DNA of 64,000 nucleotides, taken from the NCBI GenBank assembly GCA_905182995.1, contig CAJJDP010000022.1, forward strand, positions 567,488-631,487, read 5' to 3'. Below are positions 1 through 11,879 of this stretch, piece by piece. Within the stretch, counting starts at the first letter, position 1. Every line of letters starts with the position of its first letter. The stretch comes from Paramecium octaurelia (taxonomy: Eukaryota > Ciliophora > Oligohymenophorea > Peniculida > Parameciidae). The position numbers and the translations under genes are program-made. The notes under the pieces were generated by a model. That model was given only the letters and a program-made list of their open reading frames with translations. It did not search any database and had not been told where the DNA came from.

Positions 1-31
1 CCAACATTTTAAATTATTAAAATAGATAATT

Positions 32-1504
32 ATGAACAAATATAGTTTAATATTTTTAGATAAAGAATCTGAAAGAAAATATTAAGAATAGAAAATCAAT
101 TAACTCAGAAAACCAGTCTATGTATGCAGTGCTATTGGACTGTTTTTTATCAGCATGGTAAAGATGATCACAGAAATATTGAATAACGAGTTGAATCAAT
201 TAAGCATTTTAGTTGTTACTTAAATTTATCTCATCTTGTCTATATTTATAGTAAAGTGGAAACCTTCATCAGTATAATGCTGTTTGATGATATTAAATTA
301 CTTATTACTTGCCTACTAGTATATGTTAACGAGCACAGTCTCGCAAGAGGCGATTCCATTATTTGCTAATAATTTTGTTGCTTGTAACTTTGTTATCATT
401 CTGGCTGTTGATATGTGTTAAGGGATATTCCTGGTAACAACCACAATGGTAATACGATTGGTTTTGGCAATATGTGAAACTAAAACTCCATAATATAATG
501 TATATTTTGCAACAATATTACTTATTTTTTTTTTGGGTTTTTATGTTCATAAATTGAATTACGAAAGTCGCAGCTTTTTTTTATTGAGTTTGAAGGATAA
601 TTTAATGGAATAAATTTTGCCGATTATTGTAAATAAGTCATATATTTTATTTCAATTCGAGAGCAGCTAATTAAGATTTTCATTAATTTCATCACGATAA
701 TTAGAATTTAATTGTGATAATTCAGAGAGCTTGAAATAATTTTTAAGAGAGTGGCATTACAAATAGTAAAATCTCGAATAGGTTTGTTTCTAAGACATTG
801 TACGTAAATAATCTTCAGAAATTAAATCTTACAGTAAATAAATTGAAATAAAAAAGGGTTGTAAATAAAAATAAATTATAACAATCTGTTTCTTTAATTA
901 TTAATAGCCAACATTCCTAATAAAATTTGATAATAATTCCTAAGTTTAGGATAAATTAAAAAGGTATGTATTTAATACAATTGAAAAAGAGAGATTAGTA
1001 TAATTTAAGATTTTCAAATGTATAGTAAATAATTTGTCTATTTCATTAAAATCAAATAATTTGAATCAATTACATTTGCTAAGGATTTATTGTTTCAAAT
1101 AAATTCTCAATTACAAAATCCTCAATCATTAGTTTAAATAATAACACTTTGAAATAGAACCAATTTTATTAAAGCTCAAGGAGTTTTTCCAATTTAAATC
1201 GATTAGTTATCAAATTATTCCATCATCTGAGGGAAAGGTATAAATGGTGAGAACCTACTTTGTGAGACTAATTTATGATATTTTTAGTGAATGCAGGAGA
1301 GGTTCTTCTATAGTAATCAATTTGGAACACCTTTAAGAACCATATATACGATATTATGGAAAAGAGATCAATGAATTTGCAGATACTGCTATTTAAATAG
1401 TAGTTAGAACTTTAGTTAAGAGAAAATAGAAGTTGAAAATTGGAAATAAAACAACGATTTTAATTTTATTGAATGAAGAACCAAACTACCCATTCTACTC
1501 ATGA
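32..1504 (+). CDS. Multi-pass membrane protein, unknown function
   Basis: A single uninterrupted frame of 490 codons runs from ATG to TGA with TAA/TAG read as Gln; no intron is needed. Roughly the first 170 residues hold about six hydrophobic segments (for example around AIGLFFISMVKMI, LSILVVTQIYLILSIFIV and FATILLIFFLGFYVHKL). They are followed by a soluble, Gln/Asn/Lys-rich region of about 300 residues. The layout of membrane bundle then cytoplasmic tail resembles ciliate membrane-bound sensor proteins, but I see no HisKA/HATPase, cyclase or kinase motif, so function is not assigned. The stop lies 47 nt from the convergent gene's stop. Confidence 0.75.
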
Positions 1505-1551
1505 CTTTAAAATTGATATTATTATTATTTAATTAGAATATAAATATCAAA

Positions 1552-2335
1552 TCAATATTCTGAAATAGCTCTCTTCCTCTTCTGCTATTCAAGTGATTGT
1601 AGAATTTAATTTCGAGCAATCTTTAGATTTAGTTCATTCTAATACTTAATGGGAGTATCAAACAAAGTAGCCAAAGTATTATCTGTCTGATTAAGTAAAT
1701 TTGGCTTTTGTTTTGAAGTCCTAAAGGTTTTTTATTTACTATAATCGTAGTAATTTGGTTTTTAAAGGAAATATTCATATTGATTACCTCTTTTTTAAAG
1801 GAGTTAAGCATTTTTGAATTGTTCAAACATTCCTGTTTTAAGTTTAAAGGAATCTTTAGAGTAGAGAGTATAATTTTCTTGGAAAGCACATTTTTAATCT
1901 AAATATCTGCCATTATGTTCGAGTTCATAGGATCTATTAGAGATTTTATCGTTGAATCTAGATTTGGTTGATTTGAGTCTGATAATACGATCCTCTGATT
2001 CTTGAATGGACTCATTAACTTTTTTGTCTTGTAACAAGCTCAAATTGGGTCTTAAGGTCATTTAAAGATCATGTTAGAGGTTAACAGCTTTACCATACCA
2101 TTTAATCCTTTTGTATTGCTACTCTTAAGTCTTTAGATAAATAAAGTTTACCTTATTGGATGGCAGCATCCTATGGTTTAACAAAGAGGATATCTTCGAC
2201 TTTGATATGCTTAAATTAAAATTCCTTGGGTGAATCAACACTAATGGCCATTTATCGATTGACATGTCTTTCTCTATTAATGGAAGGTTTTGGAGTTTCA
2301 TCTCGAGTAAATGATAAAATATTAGGTTTGCGCAT
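1552..2335 (-). CDS. Hypothetical basic, Gln-rich protein
   Basis: Read on the minus strand from ATG (MRKPNILSFTRDETPKPS) to TGA. A 28-nt intron with GTAAAC start and TTAAG end restores the frame between the segments DAAIQ and QYKRIKWYGKAVNLQHD; without it a TGA falls early. The product is about 250 residues, highly charged, probably part coiled, with no signal peptide or membrane segment. I do not recognise a family. The C-terminus ends QKRKRAISEY. It is transcribed away from the gene that starts at 2362, so the 26 nt between the two starts must hold both promoters. Confidence 0.65.
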
Positions 2336-2361
2336 AACTGATTAATTTATATTATAAAATA

Positions 2362-4007
2362 ATGCAATCAAGAGGTCTGTCAACACCTGGAAAACCAAAA
2401 CAAGAAGTGCTTCAAATCGTCTTCGATCTTGGAGAGAAGAAACATGTATACAAATGTATATAAGATTTAAGGAAACATTGCATGTATATGATGATTCTGA
2501 TATAACTATGATTGCAAAGGAATTTGTTAGCAAACATTAGTTAAGAGAAGAGGCAACTATTTTAATTGAATAAACTATCATCAGCAATCTTCAGGACAGC
2601 CATTGCTCAAAATAGAGCATTTTCGATCGATTACATAATGAAGCTGCCGTTAAGACCCAGAAAAAACATTAATAATTTATCACCAACAGTCTATCATAAA
2701 CTTTCAGTCCTCAAAAAACATTACCATACAATCCAGGAGAATAGTTATATTAAAGATCAAGGCAAAGTCGAGTTTTAGAGACTAAATAAGATGTTTTATA
2801 TTCCTTCAAACCATATATAAGTGAGAAGAGCTTGGCTTTGGCTAAAAGACCGAATATGCCTACATCAGAGTATTTGATTATGCAAGGCAAATAGATGGCA
2901 CAGAGAAAGGAGCAATTAAGAAGTAGCAGAATGGCTGCATAGAATTAGTAATGCTCCTTTTAACCTACTATCAATCCTATGTAAAATTACTTTAACAATT
3001 TTGATTAGAAGTCAAAAGATTTCTCAGGAAAAAGAAAGAAACTATTCGAGTGCTCAAAAAAGTCAGATACATGATCGATTATATTAATAAGGCATAAATT
3101 CCATGAAGAAAAAGAAAGAGGCTAGCCAAATGATCAATTAATCAAATATGACCTCTCCTTTAAAACGAAAACCTTCAGATATTCCATTTCTAGAAAGAAT
3201 GCAAATTTCCATCTAAAAAAGATAAAAAAAATTAGAAGAAACTGTAATGACTGAAGAACCTACACATGATCTGTCAACTGGTTAAAAGTTATATCATCCC
3301 ATAATTGGAAGACCACCTACAAATGAGGTATTCACTTTTTATATTTCATAGCGAAATAACTCTAATCTTCCCATAGGAGACTATCTCTTTCAAATGAGAA
3401 CTGTCCATGAGGATCATCATAATTACTTAGTTGAATAGGAAAGATAATCTATTATGAATTCCATGGCCAAGTCCTCAGAAAAATCAACTTTGATTTTTGA
3501 GGATAAGAAGAGGAAAGTCTTAGAAGAGATATTCTCTTTACTTGATTCAGATGGAGATGGGTAAATTTCAGCATCTTCTATTGAAATTTCTGGAATTTAA
3601 TAAGAAATTTTATAAATTTTGGCACCCTTATTATGTGAAATGGAATCTATTTAGGCTCAATTAGATTTAGAATCATTTATAGAAGCAGCTAATAGATTGA
3701 TATAATCTTTAAATGTTTCTGATAAAAATAAATTAATCAATGGATTAAGATAAAAAAAAATAATTGATCTCGATTAATGTACTTTCTAAGTAAGAATTTA
3801 TTTATACCAAGCCTAAATTATGCAAGCACTCAATGAAAATAGTTAAATCGGGTCCAAAATTACAATAGAATGTAATCAACGATTATTTAATTTTAGAAAC
3901 TTGAGTTAGTGAAGCAAGAATAAGAATAAAAAGTAATGTAAGAATGCACATTTAAACCTCAATTATATAATCCACTTAAAATTTATGATTTTATGCTTAA
4001 TCAATGA
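2362..4007 (+). CDS. Coiled-coil protein with an EF-hand-like loop and FKPxI motifs
   Basis: Starts MQSRGLSTPGKPKQEVLQIV. A 26-nt intron near 2448 joins DLGEKKH to ETLHVYDDSDITMIAKEF, which looks like a small PB1/ubiquitin-like fold. The middle carries FKPYISEKSLALAKRPNMP and SFQPTINP, short motifs common in ciliate and flagellate cytoskeletal proteins. Near 3550 LLDSDGDGQISASSIEISGI fits an EF-hand loop (D-x-D-x-D-G). The end carries ECTFKPQLYNPLKIYDF. A second clear intron (24 nt, GTATTC...CATAG) lies near 3329; at least two more are required near 3060 and 3800-3895 and their borders are uncertain. Likely a ciliary or cytoskeletal protein by motif type; exact role unknown. Confidence 0.7.
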
Positions 4008-4330
4008 AAAATCCTGAGTTTTTTTGTTATAAATTATATGTGTAATATAACTAAAAATATAAATGCATCTACTTTAGATTTTTCTGATATTCTAATGATA
4101 TTAAATGATAGTGGGAAATCTCAACTTAAAATATTACCTAATTAATTTTAGGAAACTCAGAAAATTCTTCAAAATTTCTTTATATTAAATTTCTTTTTCT
4201 TTCAGCTAAGCTTTCAAGATTCTATTATTATCTCTGAATCAAGTACTTTTACTTAGTACACATTCCATAATAGTCAGGCAAACTGAAATCTTAATGCAAT
4301 ATTTAAATGCAGAGTTCTAGCAGTGTTAAA
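4008..4330 (+). pseudogene. Coding-like relic without a start
   Basis: Downstream of the previous stop a frame of about 90 codons stays open (TGA only) and reads like protein (NINASTLDFSDILMILN, then ETQKILQNFF). It has no convincing ATG context, and the next bases break into short frames. It may be a decayed gene, a lost exon of the upstream gene, or chance. The rest of the stretch to 4499 holds nothing recognisable. Confidence 0.25.
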
Positions 4331-4499
4331 TATCTTAATTGTATTGTAACAATACTTTACAAACAAATTTCTGAAAAATTTAATCAATTCCATGATAGTT
4401 AAAAAAATAGTACAATTGATAGCAAATGATATTTTATTGTTATATAATCATGATTTAATTAAAATCATTTTAGATAAATAAATAAAATATTGTTTTGAG

Positions 4500-4795
4500 A
4501 TGGGCACTTGCTAAACGAATAAAAGAAAATTAAATAGTTAAAATACCGCCATGACTCCTGTAAGTTAATTTTCCAATAAAATAATTTCTTATTCACAGAA
4601 TTGCATTGATACAAAATCACAACCAAAACTCCTCCCCAAAAGACCTTCTAATATAGAATACAGTCAATATGATCCAACTAGTATCTATCTCTATTAACTC
4701 TAGATCCGCATCGACAGTTTAATGTACTGATAAATGGAGTTCATTTTGAAGTAATAAATTCAGTTGAAGAAGACATTTTGGGATAACTCGATTGA
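4500..4795 (+). CDS. Small protein, possible N-myristoylation
   Basis: A short gene of about 77 codons starting MGTCQTNKRK. Gly2, Cys4 and Thr6 fit a myristoylation plus palmitoylation signal, suggesting membrane anchoring. Two introns are needed: one of about 39 nt after AMTP and one of 23 nt (GTATCT...TCTAG) between QYDPT and NPHRQFNVLINGVHF. The C-terminus is acidic (NSVEEDILGQLD). No family is recognised. That splicing moves the frame into a well-behaved protein segment supports a real gene, but it is small. Confidence 0.5.
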
Positions 4796-6225
4796 TTCAA
4801 TTTTTAATGATATATGTTTTATGTCAATCAATTTTTCATATATTTACAAATCGTCGCTATTATTCAGTTAAATGAGCTTCTCCTCAATTACTCAAAGGCT
4901 CTTTTTTTTCCTAATTTAGAAAAAGACCTCTTAAATTTAAAAATGAATAAAAATATTAACAACTATTATTGTTTGTTTATAAATCATGAATTGTAAAAGT
5001 TTTCTCACTGATAAAACTATTGCAATTGGAAACCAAAGATGGCAAGTTAAGGAATATGAGAATACAACATTACTGTTCAAATTAATAATATAAAAATAGT
5101 GGTTTTATTTTCATTCAACTTGAATTTGTTACTTTCCTTTTAATGTTAGAATCTAATTCTTTTTTAAAATTATCTAATATCTTTGCAATTTCTAGATCCT
5201 GTGATTAATGTAATAGACTTCAATTAATTAATTTATTTTTATAAATCATTTCTTGCTGTTTAATTTTATATTATGTTAATTCAAATTTAATCAATAATAA
5301 AAATCTTTTTATAATTCCTTATTAATTGCTGAAATATTCCAACACATGTCATTTTTTAAATCAAAGAGAAGTACCAATTGATAAATTGTAAATTTTAAAC
5401 TTGTTGCTTTTTTGTTGAAAAAATTGCTATTAATGAATCGACTATTCGATTCCAATACTTTTTTGAAAAATATTAAAAATAATTCATTAATTATTGCTAA
5501 GGCAATTATTTTCTATCCCTGAAATTTTCATTATTTATAGAAGTTATATTTTATTTCTTAATATAGGCTAACATTACTGAAAGCAATCAGTGATATTATT
5601 ACAATTAAGAATATGTACAATGGTCACAAGAATTTTTATAAAAACCCACAAATATTAGCCTAAGTCCATAAGCACCATTTAACGTTACTAAATGAATGAG
5701 TAGAGGTTAAAATTCTGTAAATGAGCAATTTAAGGACCCTAAATTGCTCATTGACAATTAAGAACCAATACTCATTCATTAAGTCTAAAAATAGTATAAT
5801 GTGAAAAGGCAGGAAATGAAAACTTTTTGATAAAAATTATTGATTACATCTTGATAGTCAAGTAAATGGATTCAATTTCTGATTTATTTTGATCAAAATT
5901 CCATTTTCTATTTTCAGTAATCAAGTTTTTTCTTCGATAAAACAAACATCATATATTTAAATTAGTTGATTAGCTAATCATTAAATTTTTGTCATTCGCT
6001 TCTTTCCGTAATTCTTTTTGCTTTTTTAGGTAAGAAGATGATTACGTAATTTCAATAATTATGAAAAATTAGTATAAATAAAATTTATAATTTGTAAATG
6101 GAATATTAGTTTGAAATTACCAATAGGTAATTGACAAATACCAGAGGAAAGTATATAAAATAGAAATTTAAATAGTAATACATTTGAAGAAATGATAAAT
6201 TGATTGACTCAGAGGGTTAGGAGCA
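4796..6225. other. Gene-poor spacer, 1.4 kb
   Basis: All frames are broken by TGA within short distances. A few short coding-looking stretches occur (for example near 5000, TDKTIAIGNQRWQVKEYEN), which may be remnants. The only distinct structure is the nested inverted repeat at 5687-5784, annotated separately. No tRNA was recognised. Confidence 0.5.
5687..5784. repeat. Nested inverted repeat (hairpin within hairpin)
   Basis: Outer arms AATGAATGAGTA (5691-5702) and TACTCATTCATT (5769-5780) are perfect complements over 12 nt, with three further pairs outside one mismatch. Inside them AATGAGCAATTTA (5720-5732) and TAAATTGCTCATT (5740-5752) pair perfectly over 13 nt around a 7-nt loop AGGACCC. 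In RNA this would fold as one stem carrying a second strong hairpin. It lies in the gene-poor spacer. It could be a small structured RNA, a regulatory element or the terminal repeats of a decayed mobile element; nothing here decides among these. Confidence 0.6.
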
Positions 6226-6399
6226 ATGAGAGAAATTTTTTAATTCTCTTTTTTGTAATTGTTAAGTTTTTATGCTGAAATTGGAATAGGAATGACATAA
6301 ATTGTTAGATAATGTCATTATTTCAAAAATGCTAATGTAATAGCAGAATCAGAGACATGGTTGTGTAAGTATCAAATAAAAAATTCAGAGTTATTATGA
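6226..6399 (+). CDS. Possible small secreted peptide
   Basis: An open frame of 57 codons starts MREIFQFSFLQLLSFYAEIG, a basic then hydrophobic start that could be a signal peptide. It continues with two cysteines (QCHYFKN and WLCKYQI) and ends in TGA. It lies 40 nt upstream of the CIMIP2-like gene in another frame. It may instead be a remnant or chance frame; no family is recognised. Confidence 0.25.
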
Positions 6400-6438
6400 T
6401 TATTTATAAAGAGATGATTTTGATATTATTAAAAATTA

Positions 6439-7330
6439 ATGATTCCTAAAGTTGTTGGTTATGCAGCATTTTAATCGTATGGAGATCTGCCATACCCTTC
6501 TCTTAAAGCTGGCAAAAGGACATTAGACTCTAATGAAGTATGGGAGCAAAGTAAGTTTGATTACAACAATAACTTAGCTGTTAGAAATGAAGACAAAGAG
6601 AGCTTTTATAAGAATTCCAACTATCATTACTCGAACAAATAAGTTTCACTTGATTCTACTGTATAACCTCCGCATTATAAGAATGTATATAAGGCCAATA
6701 AAGTAAGGAAATAATCCTCTAAATTATTTATAGGCACAATTGGAGAGTGCAACTTCTAGCAATTTTTTCTAAAAAACAGGGAATTCAGCAATAACTCCAG
6801 AGAATCCTCTACTCAAGACTGGTTGTGAGCATTGGAAATCTACATATTAAGCATCAATAGTGGATCCTTATGCAAAAAATAGAGCAATCCCTCCTGAATG
6901 GAGTTAAAATAGACCTCCATATGTGGTGGAAACGTATTATATATAGAAAATTATGATAGGAAAGTTGGACCATCTGAATATAAGAAATAGTATGGGTAAA
7001 TAGGAGAGAATCCCAGAGAGAGATTAAATGAATTAGATGAAACTCATCCAAGAACATTTGATGAATTGAGACTAGGAACTTCATAAGAAGCATAGCATGT
7101 ACCTGGATATACAGGATTCATACCATCAATTATTACTAATTCTAAAGCTATTGAACATGGAAGTGGAAGTGAACCAAGAACAGATTTTATGAAAACTAAT
7201 TTAAAAGAGAATTAGTATAACAATTCATCATAATAATAGTCATACTAAAATACCAGGATATGCTGGTCATGTTCCAAGATCTGTAGTCAATCAAAGAGAC
7301 TAGCCAAGATAATCCTGTTTTAGCAATTGA
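6439..7330 (+). CDS. CIMIP2/FAM166-like ciliary microtubule inner protein
   Basis: The product has two Pro-Gly-Tyr repeats typical of the CIMIP2 (FAM166) family: HVPGYTGFIPSIIT near 7100 and KIPGYAGHVPRSVV near 7250. Members of this family bind the inner wall of axonemal doublet microtubules. The gene starts MIPKVVGYAAFQSYGDLPYP. Introns of about 31 nt (after YKANK), about 24 nt (GTGGTG...TATAG, after RPPY) and 25 nt (GTATAA...TAATAG, after KEN) place all motif segments in one chain of about 270 residues, close to the family's usual length. Assignment rests on the spaced PGYxGxxP motifs; the exact paralogue is not determined. Confidence 0.72.
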
Positions 7331-7613
7331 TACAGATTTCATTTATTATTAATAATTAATATATATTTCATATAATATATGTGGGTGTTTCCTATGTCCT
7401 ATATTCACTTTCGAACATTACTTCTATAAATATATGAATTCAGATGACTCAATTTTCAATTGATTTTAGTTATCTTGTTTTTTATGAATTATAAAACTTC
7501 ACTTATGATTGAGAAAGACTAATGAAGTGCTTAAAAATGAAATAAATTATTTTTTAATCCTTGACTAATGAAAGAATTAGTATATAAATTATTTCGATTT
7601 TGTAAAAATATTA

Positions 7614-9617
7614 ATGGATTTAGATATAGCCATCGAGACAAAAGAGAAAGTACGTAATCCCACAATCAAATTGAATAAGAAATTAGCAATAGCTATTGCA
7701 GTATACATTTTACTTAATAAAGGCACTTACTAAATCTGAAAAGAAACCATTCGATCAATTAGTCACTTAGGAACCTACAAATAAATTAATAGCAGTTCAT
7801 TTCGGAGTAGGTGATCAAGATGATTATGACACCATCTGCAATTATGTTAAATAGTTCGGACAGAACAAAATAATGATATACCCTGTAAGAAATTATGCAT
7901 TTATTGAATTCCAAAACATCCAATAGAGTTTACAATTAACATAAGTATGACTTAACTAACCCTTAGTCCTTACAAATTTTCGAGAATATCAAGTTTGCAA
8001 ATCTAAAGTACCAAAATAAGGAGAGAGCCACCATGTTTTTTTATACAAAAGAATAAGAATTAATTGGAGGAGGCATGTGTGATATACCAAATGCTATGCG
8101 ACAAGTTAATATCCCAGGACTGTATTTGATACATGATTTCATTACTCCAGAATATGAAAAATACATTTTGGATTTAATCGATAAGCAAGAATGGTCCAAA
8201 TTGAAATAAAGAAGAGTTCAACATTATGGCTATGAATTTATTTATGGAGATAATACAGTCAATATCAATTAGCCTGCAGACAAACATATTCCGGCCTTTC
8301 TTGAGGATGTCAGAGCCAAAGTGTCTGATTTAATAAAACCCTAACCAGAAATAAATCAACTTACAGTTAATGAATATTTACCAGGAATGGGTATTCCACC
8401 TCATTTCGATGTTCATCCTCCATTCCATGAGAAATTCGTGTCAATTAGTTTACTTAGTGGTTTAGTAATGTCATTTAAATCCTTCAAAGGAGAAGAATAT
8501 CATTTATATCTACCTCCTAGATCTTGTGCATTATTCACAGGAGAGGTTAGATATGCGTGGTTCCACTCTATTGCAGCAAGGAAAATCGATAAAGTAGAAG
8601 GGGAAACTCACTTTAGATCTAAAAGATTGAGTTTGACTTTTAGAACTATCAGAAATGATTTGAAATGTGATTGTGAATATTAATTTTTCTGTGAATCTTA
8701 GGGTTACAATCCATTGACCATGAAGAACAAAAATCCATTGCTCTAAGAATACCTAGCAAAATTGAATCAAATTGGAATTATATAAGACAATAAAGTTGTT
8801 CCCAACAAAACTCAAGAGGAAATTTAATTGCTCGAAGAATAACAATAATAATTACTCTAAATACCTAAAGCCACTGAAGTTGAAAAGAAATATGTCTATG
8901 AGATTTATGATAAAATCGCACCACATTTTAGTTCAACTCGTTATAAGCCATGGCCTAAAATAGAACAATTTCTTAAATCATTAGAACCAGGATCTCTAGT
9001 TGCTGATGTAGGATGTGGAAATGGCAAATATTTGGGTTCAAATCCAGATATTGAAATAGTTGGTACTGATAGAAGTGAAAATCTATTGAAAATTTGCAAA
9101 GAAAAATCAGATGCTTATTAGGTATTTAGTGCTGATTCATTGAGATTACCCTTAAAATCTGAAATGTTCGATGCAGTCATTTCAATTGCAGTCATTCATC
9201 ATTTCTCTAATAAGTAATATATATTCATAATAAATCATTTAGAATTCTTAGGTAACAAGCTATCAAAGAGTTGTTAAGGATTTGTAAATCCAAAGGTCTA
9301 GTTTTAATCTATGTGTGGGCTATGGAACAGGAGGAGAAGACTTTTAATGAGTAAGATGTTTTTGTGCCTTGGAATTTACAATTTAAATATGAGGATGAAA
9401 AAGTCATCAATTAGGAAGGTATATTGACTAATTATAATTGGTAGTGTAATAATAATTTAAAATTGATGATTAAAAAAAAACAGTTGTTTATAAACGATAT
9501 TATCATGTATTTAAATAAGGTGAGATCGAAGAACTGTTATCAGAAATGCCTGGCTTCAAGATAGTAAATAATTATTATGACCATGCTAATTGGGTAGTTG
9601 TCTTATAAAAAGATTGA
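7614..9617 (+). CDS. ALKBH8: ALKBH8: RRM, AlkB dioxygenase and tRNA wobble-uridine methyltransferase
   Basis: Three domains follow each other as in animal ALKBH8. About residues 60-110: an RRM (LIAVHFGVGDQDDYD, then VRNYAFIEFQN as RNP1). About 150-350: AlkB-type 2-oxoglutarate/Fe(II) dioxygenase with the metal ligands HFD in GIPPHFDVHPPF (near 8395), distal His in WFHSIAARK and 2OG-binding arginines in RSKRLSLTFRTIR. C-terminal: a class I methyltransferase with SAM motif LVADVGCGNGKYLG (near 9000), then DAVISIAVIHHF. ALKBH8 makes mcm5U and its hydroxylated form at U34 of tRNAs. Small introns occur (for example GTATAC...TAAAG near 7700). The frame closes WVVVLQKD then TGA. Confidence 0.9.
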
Positions 9618-9659
9618 AAATAACATATTCATTTTAATATTATTATTAATAAATATTAA

Positions 9660-9986
9660 ATGGCTTAATAAAATAGTCATCTCCATCTTAGATATTGGAG
9701 TTCTAGTGATTGGGATTTTAAGAAAAAGAAAGAACTTCAACATCAAATGCTAGTTACAAGGTAGAGATTCTTTGAATCTATGAGACCATAAGAAGTAAAA
9801 CGGATTAATACTACTAATTTTCATCAATATGTTATCGATATTAGAGAATATTATGAAAAAAGAAATTAGCAACTTATGTCAAGTAAAAAGTATAGTAGAA
9901 GCACTAAATCCTTAAAAAATATATTTAGTAATAACAATCTAATGCTAAAATTTAAATCGTAACCATTTTTTCCAGATATTAATTGA
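9660..9986 (+). CDS. Hypothetical basic protein, about 108 aa
   Basis: An intronless frame of 108 codons begins MAQQNSHLHLRYWSSSDWDF and ends QPFFPDIN, stop TGA. It is rich in Lys, Arg, Gln and Ser and has no membrane segment. It starts 42 nt after the ALKBH8 stop, normal spacing here. No family is recognised; uniform protein-like composition throughout supports coding. Confidence 0.5.
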
Positions 9987-11879
9987 TTTGTATTATCATC
10001 AACATCTTATATATATCTATCATATTGATGCTTATTTCTTCCTCTATTTATATTCAAAGATTCTTGGCTAATTCCCAATAAATTCTTACTGAAAATTAAT
10101 AATTTTAGAATGGAATGGATTCCCAATCAACAATCAATTCAACTAAGCCTTAAAAATTCATTTAAATTTCACTTCTATTTTCGCGTCTTCAAATCAGCAA
10201 TCAGTAATCAAATTCATCTCAACTTTAATCTTCCGATTTGTTACATCAATTTTGTCTTTATTTAACACATATCTTGAAGTTATATAGCCTTTTTGTTCTC
10301 ATACTTGCACATAAAAAAGACAAAACATTCTTCGTTTAACCATTATTATTTATGAACTAGCATTTTATTATTATAGTAGCCTGTAAATAAAAAGAGTATT
10401 CTGATTGATTTAATATAAAGATCTTTCATTTATGGCTAATTTTTAATATTAACTATTTTATAATTATTTACGGTTAAGAATAATAAAGAATTTCAATAAA
10501 TGTCTTAAACTAATTTATGAATCCACAGAGAATTTTTATAGGTTTATTAGTTAGTATTCATAAAAAAAATCAAACATCTATTTTAGCTAAAAATAGGTTT
10601 AGCAATTCAGAGATTTTAGTTCAGAGGCAACAGGAAAATGCCAGTAATTAAGTAAACTGGGGCTATTACTTATTTAGAGATAGGTTCTAAATAATAGGGT
10701 TTTAGAAAGGTAATAATTGGCAGATTATTATTTTATGAATATTATATTATATTTCTCTAATACAAAATATAAATCAAAGGGTTGTATTTCTAGTTTAAGT
10801 AAGGGTATATTAGATTGGGATTTTTTTGAGGGATTCATTAATTTAATAGAAACTATGAATAAGAATAGGAAAAGCGTTTTAGAAGTCGTCATTTTGAAAC
10901 AAGGTTTCTAATACAGTAATAAGTTGTTGGAATTATGGTATAATTCTATTGAGGAATACTGAATCAGTATATAACCATTCTTCATCCTCGATGGTAGAAA
11001 TTCTGTATATGTGTTTTTCTTTCATTATTTTCTTCAAGTTATACTAGATGAGTATTTTAATATTTGTGCGAATCGTATAGAGTAGATTGATATGACCCTG
11101 GGTTTATTTTTCCAAGAGATCTATATTGCCCAGAAGATCTAACAAAATATTTAGTTTATGGTATTGCTCGAGTAATAGTTTGCCATTCGAATTTGGTTCT
11201 TCTGACTTCTGTTTCTAATTGATAGGTATATCATTAGTGTCAGGCCTCGCTTTTTAAGAATTACACAAACCCATTAATGAGTAGCAAAGAAAGATAAATA
11301 GTGAGTTAATTTAAAATGTTTTCTAATTGGAAATTGCTTTATAGGTTTAATATGCAATAAAAACATATCTAGGATTCTAAAACATTCCAATCGCTAATAT
11401 AGAAAAAAGAATCACTACTAGGATTTATTTATATGTTAAAGGAAAGGCTATCAGAACAATAGTAAAATTATTTATCGTTTTACGTCATCTGAATCTAAGT
11501 GACTATTTTACTACTTTTCAAAAAAAGATTGACTAAGTAGTACTGGCAGTTCAAGTTCTCTATAGAAACACATCACTCTTGATTTAATCAAAAAGTTGCA
11601 TAAATTTGATTTACAATTAAATTACAAGCTACAATCAAAAATTTGATCAATAAACAATATTTATCCTTGCCAACCCAAAAAAGGCTAAATCGCCATACCC
11701 TTTAATTTAGGCTGTAAATATTAAAGTAGGCAACATTTGAGAAGAATCAGATATATATTCATTTTGAAATATCAAGTGAGAACGAGAACCAATCATTCAG
11801 ATGTTAAAAGCTATTGAATACTTAATTGAAATAGTAGTATGCTATTTTCATTAATTTAAAAAATTTAATTATATCAATA
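9987..11879. other. Gene-poor stretch with coding-like remnants
   Basis: No gene with a clean start, splice pattern and stop was found. Three stretches look partly coding: 10516-10720 plus (MNPQRIFIGLLVSIHKK), 10717-10965 plus (ILDWDFFEGFINLIETMNK) and 11277-11770 plus, where two frames stay open for 70-130 codons (for example HLNLSDYFTTFQKKIDQVV). Their frames do not join through obvious short introns. They could be decayed genes or a rapidly evolving gene whose splicing I could not resolve. 9987-10515 holds nothing recognisable. Confidence 0.35.
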
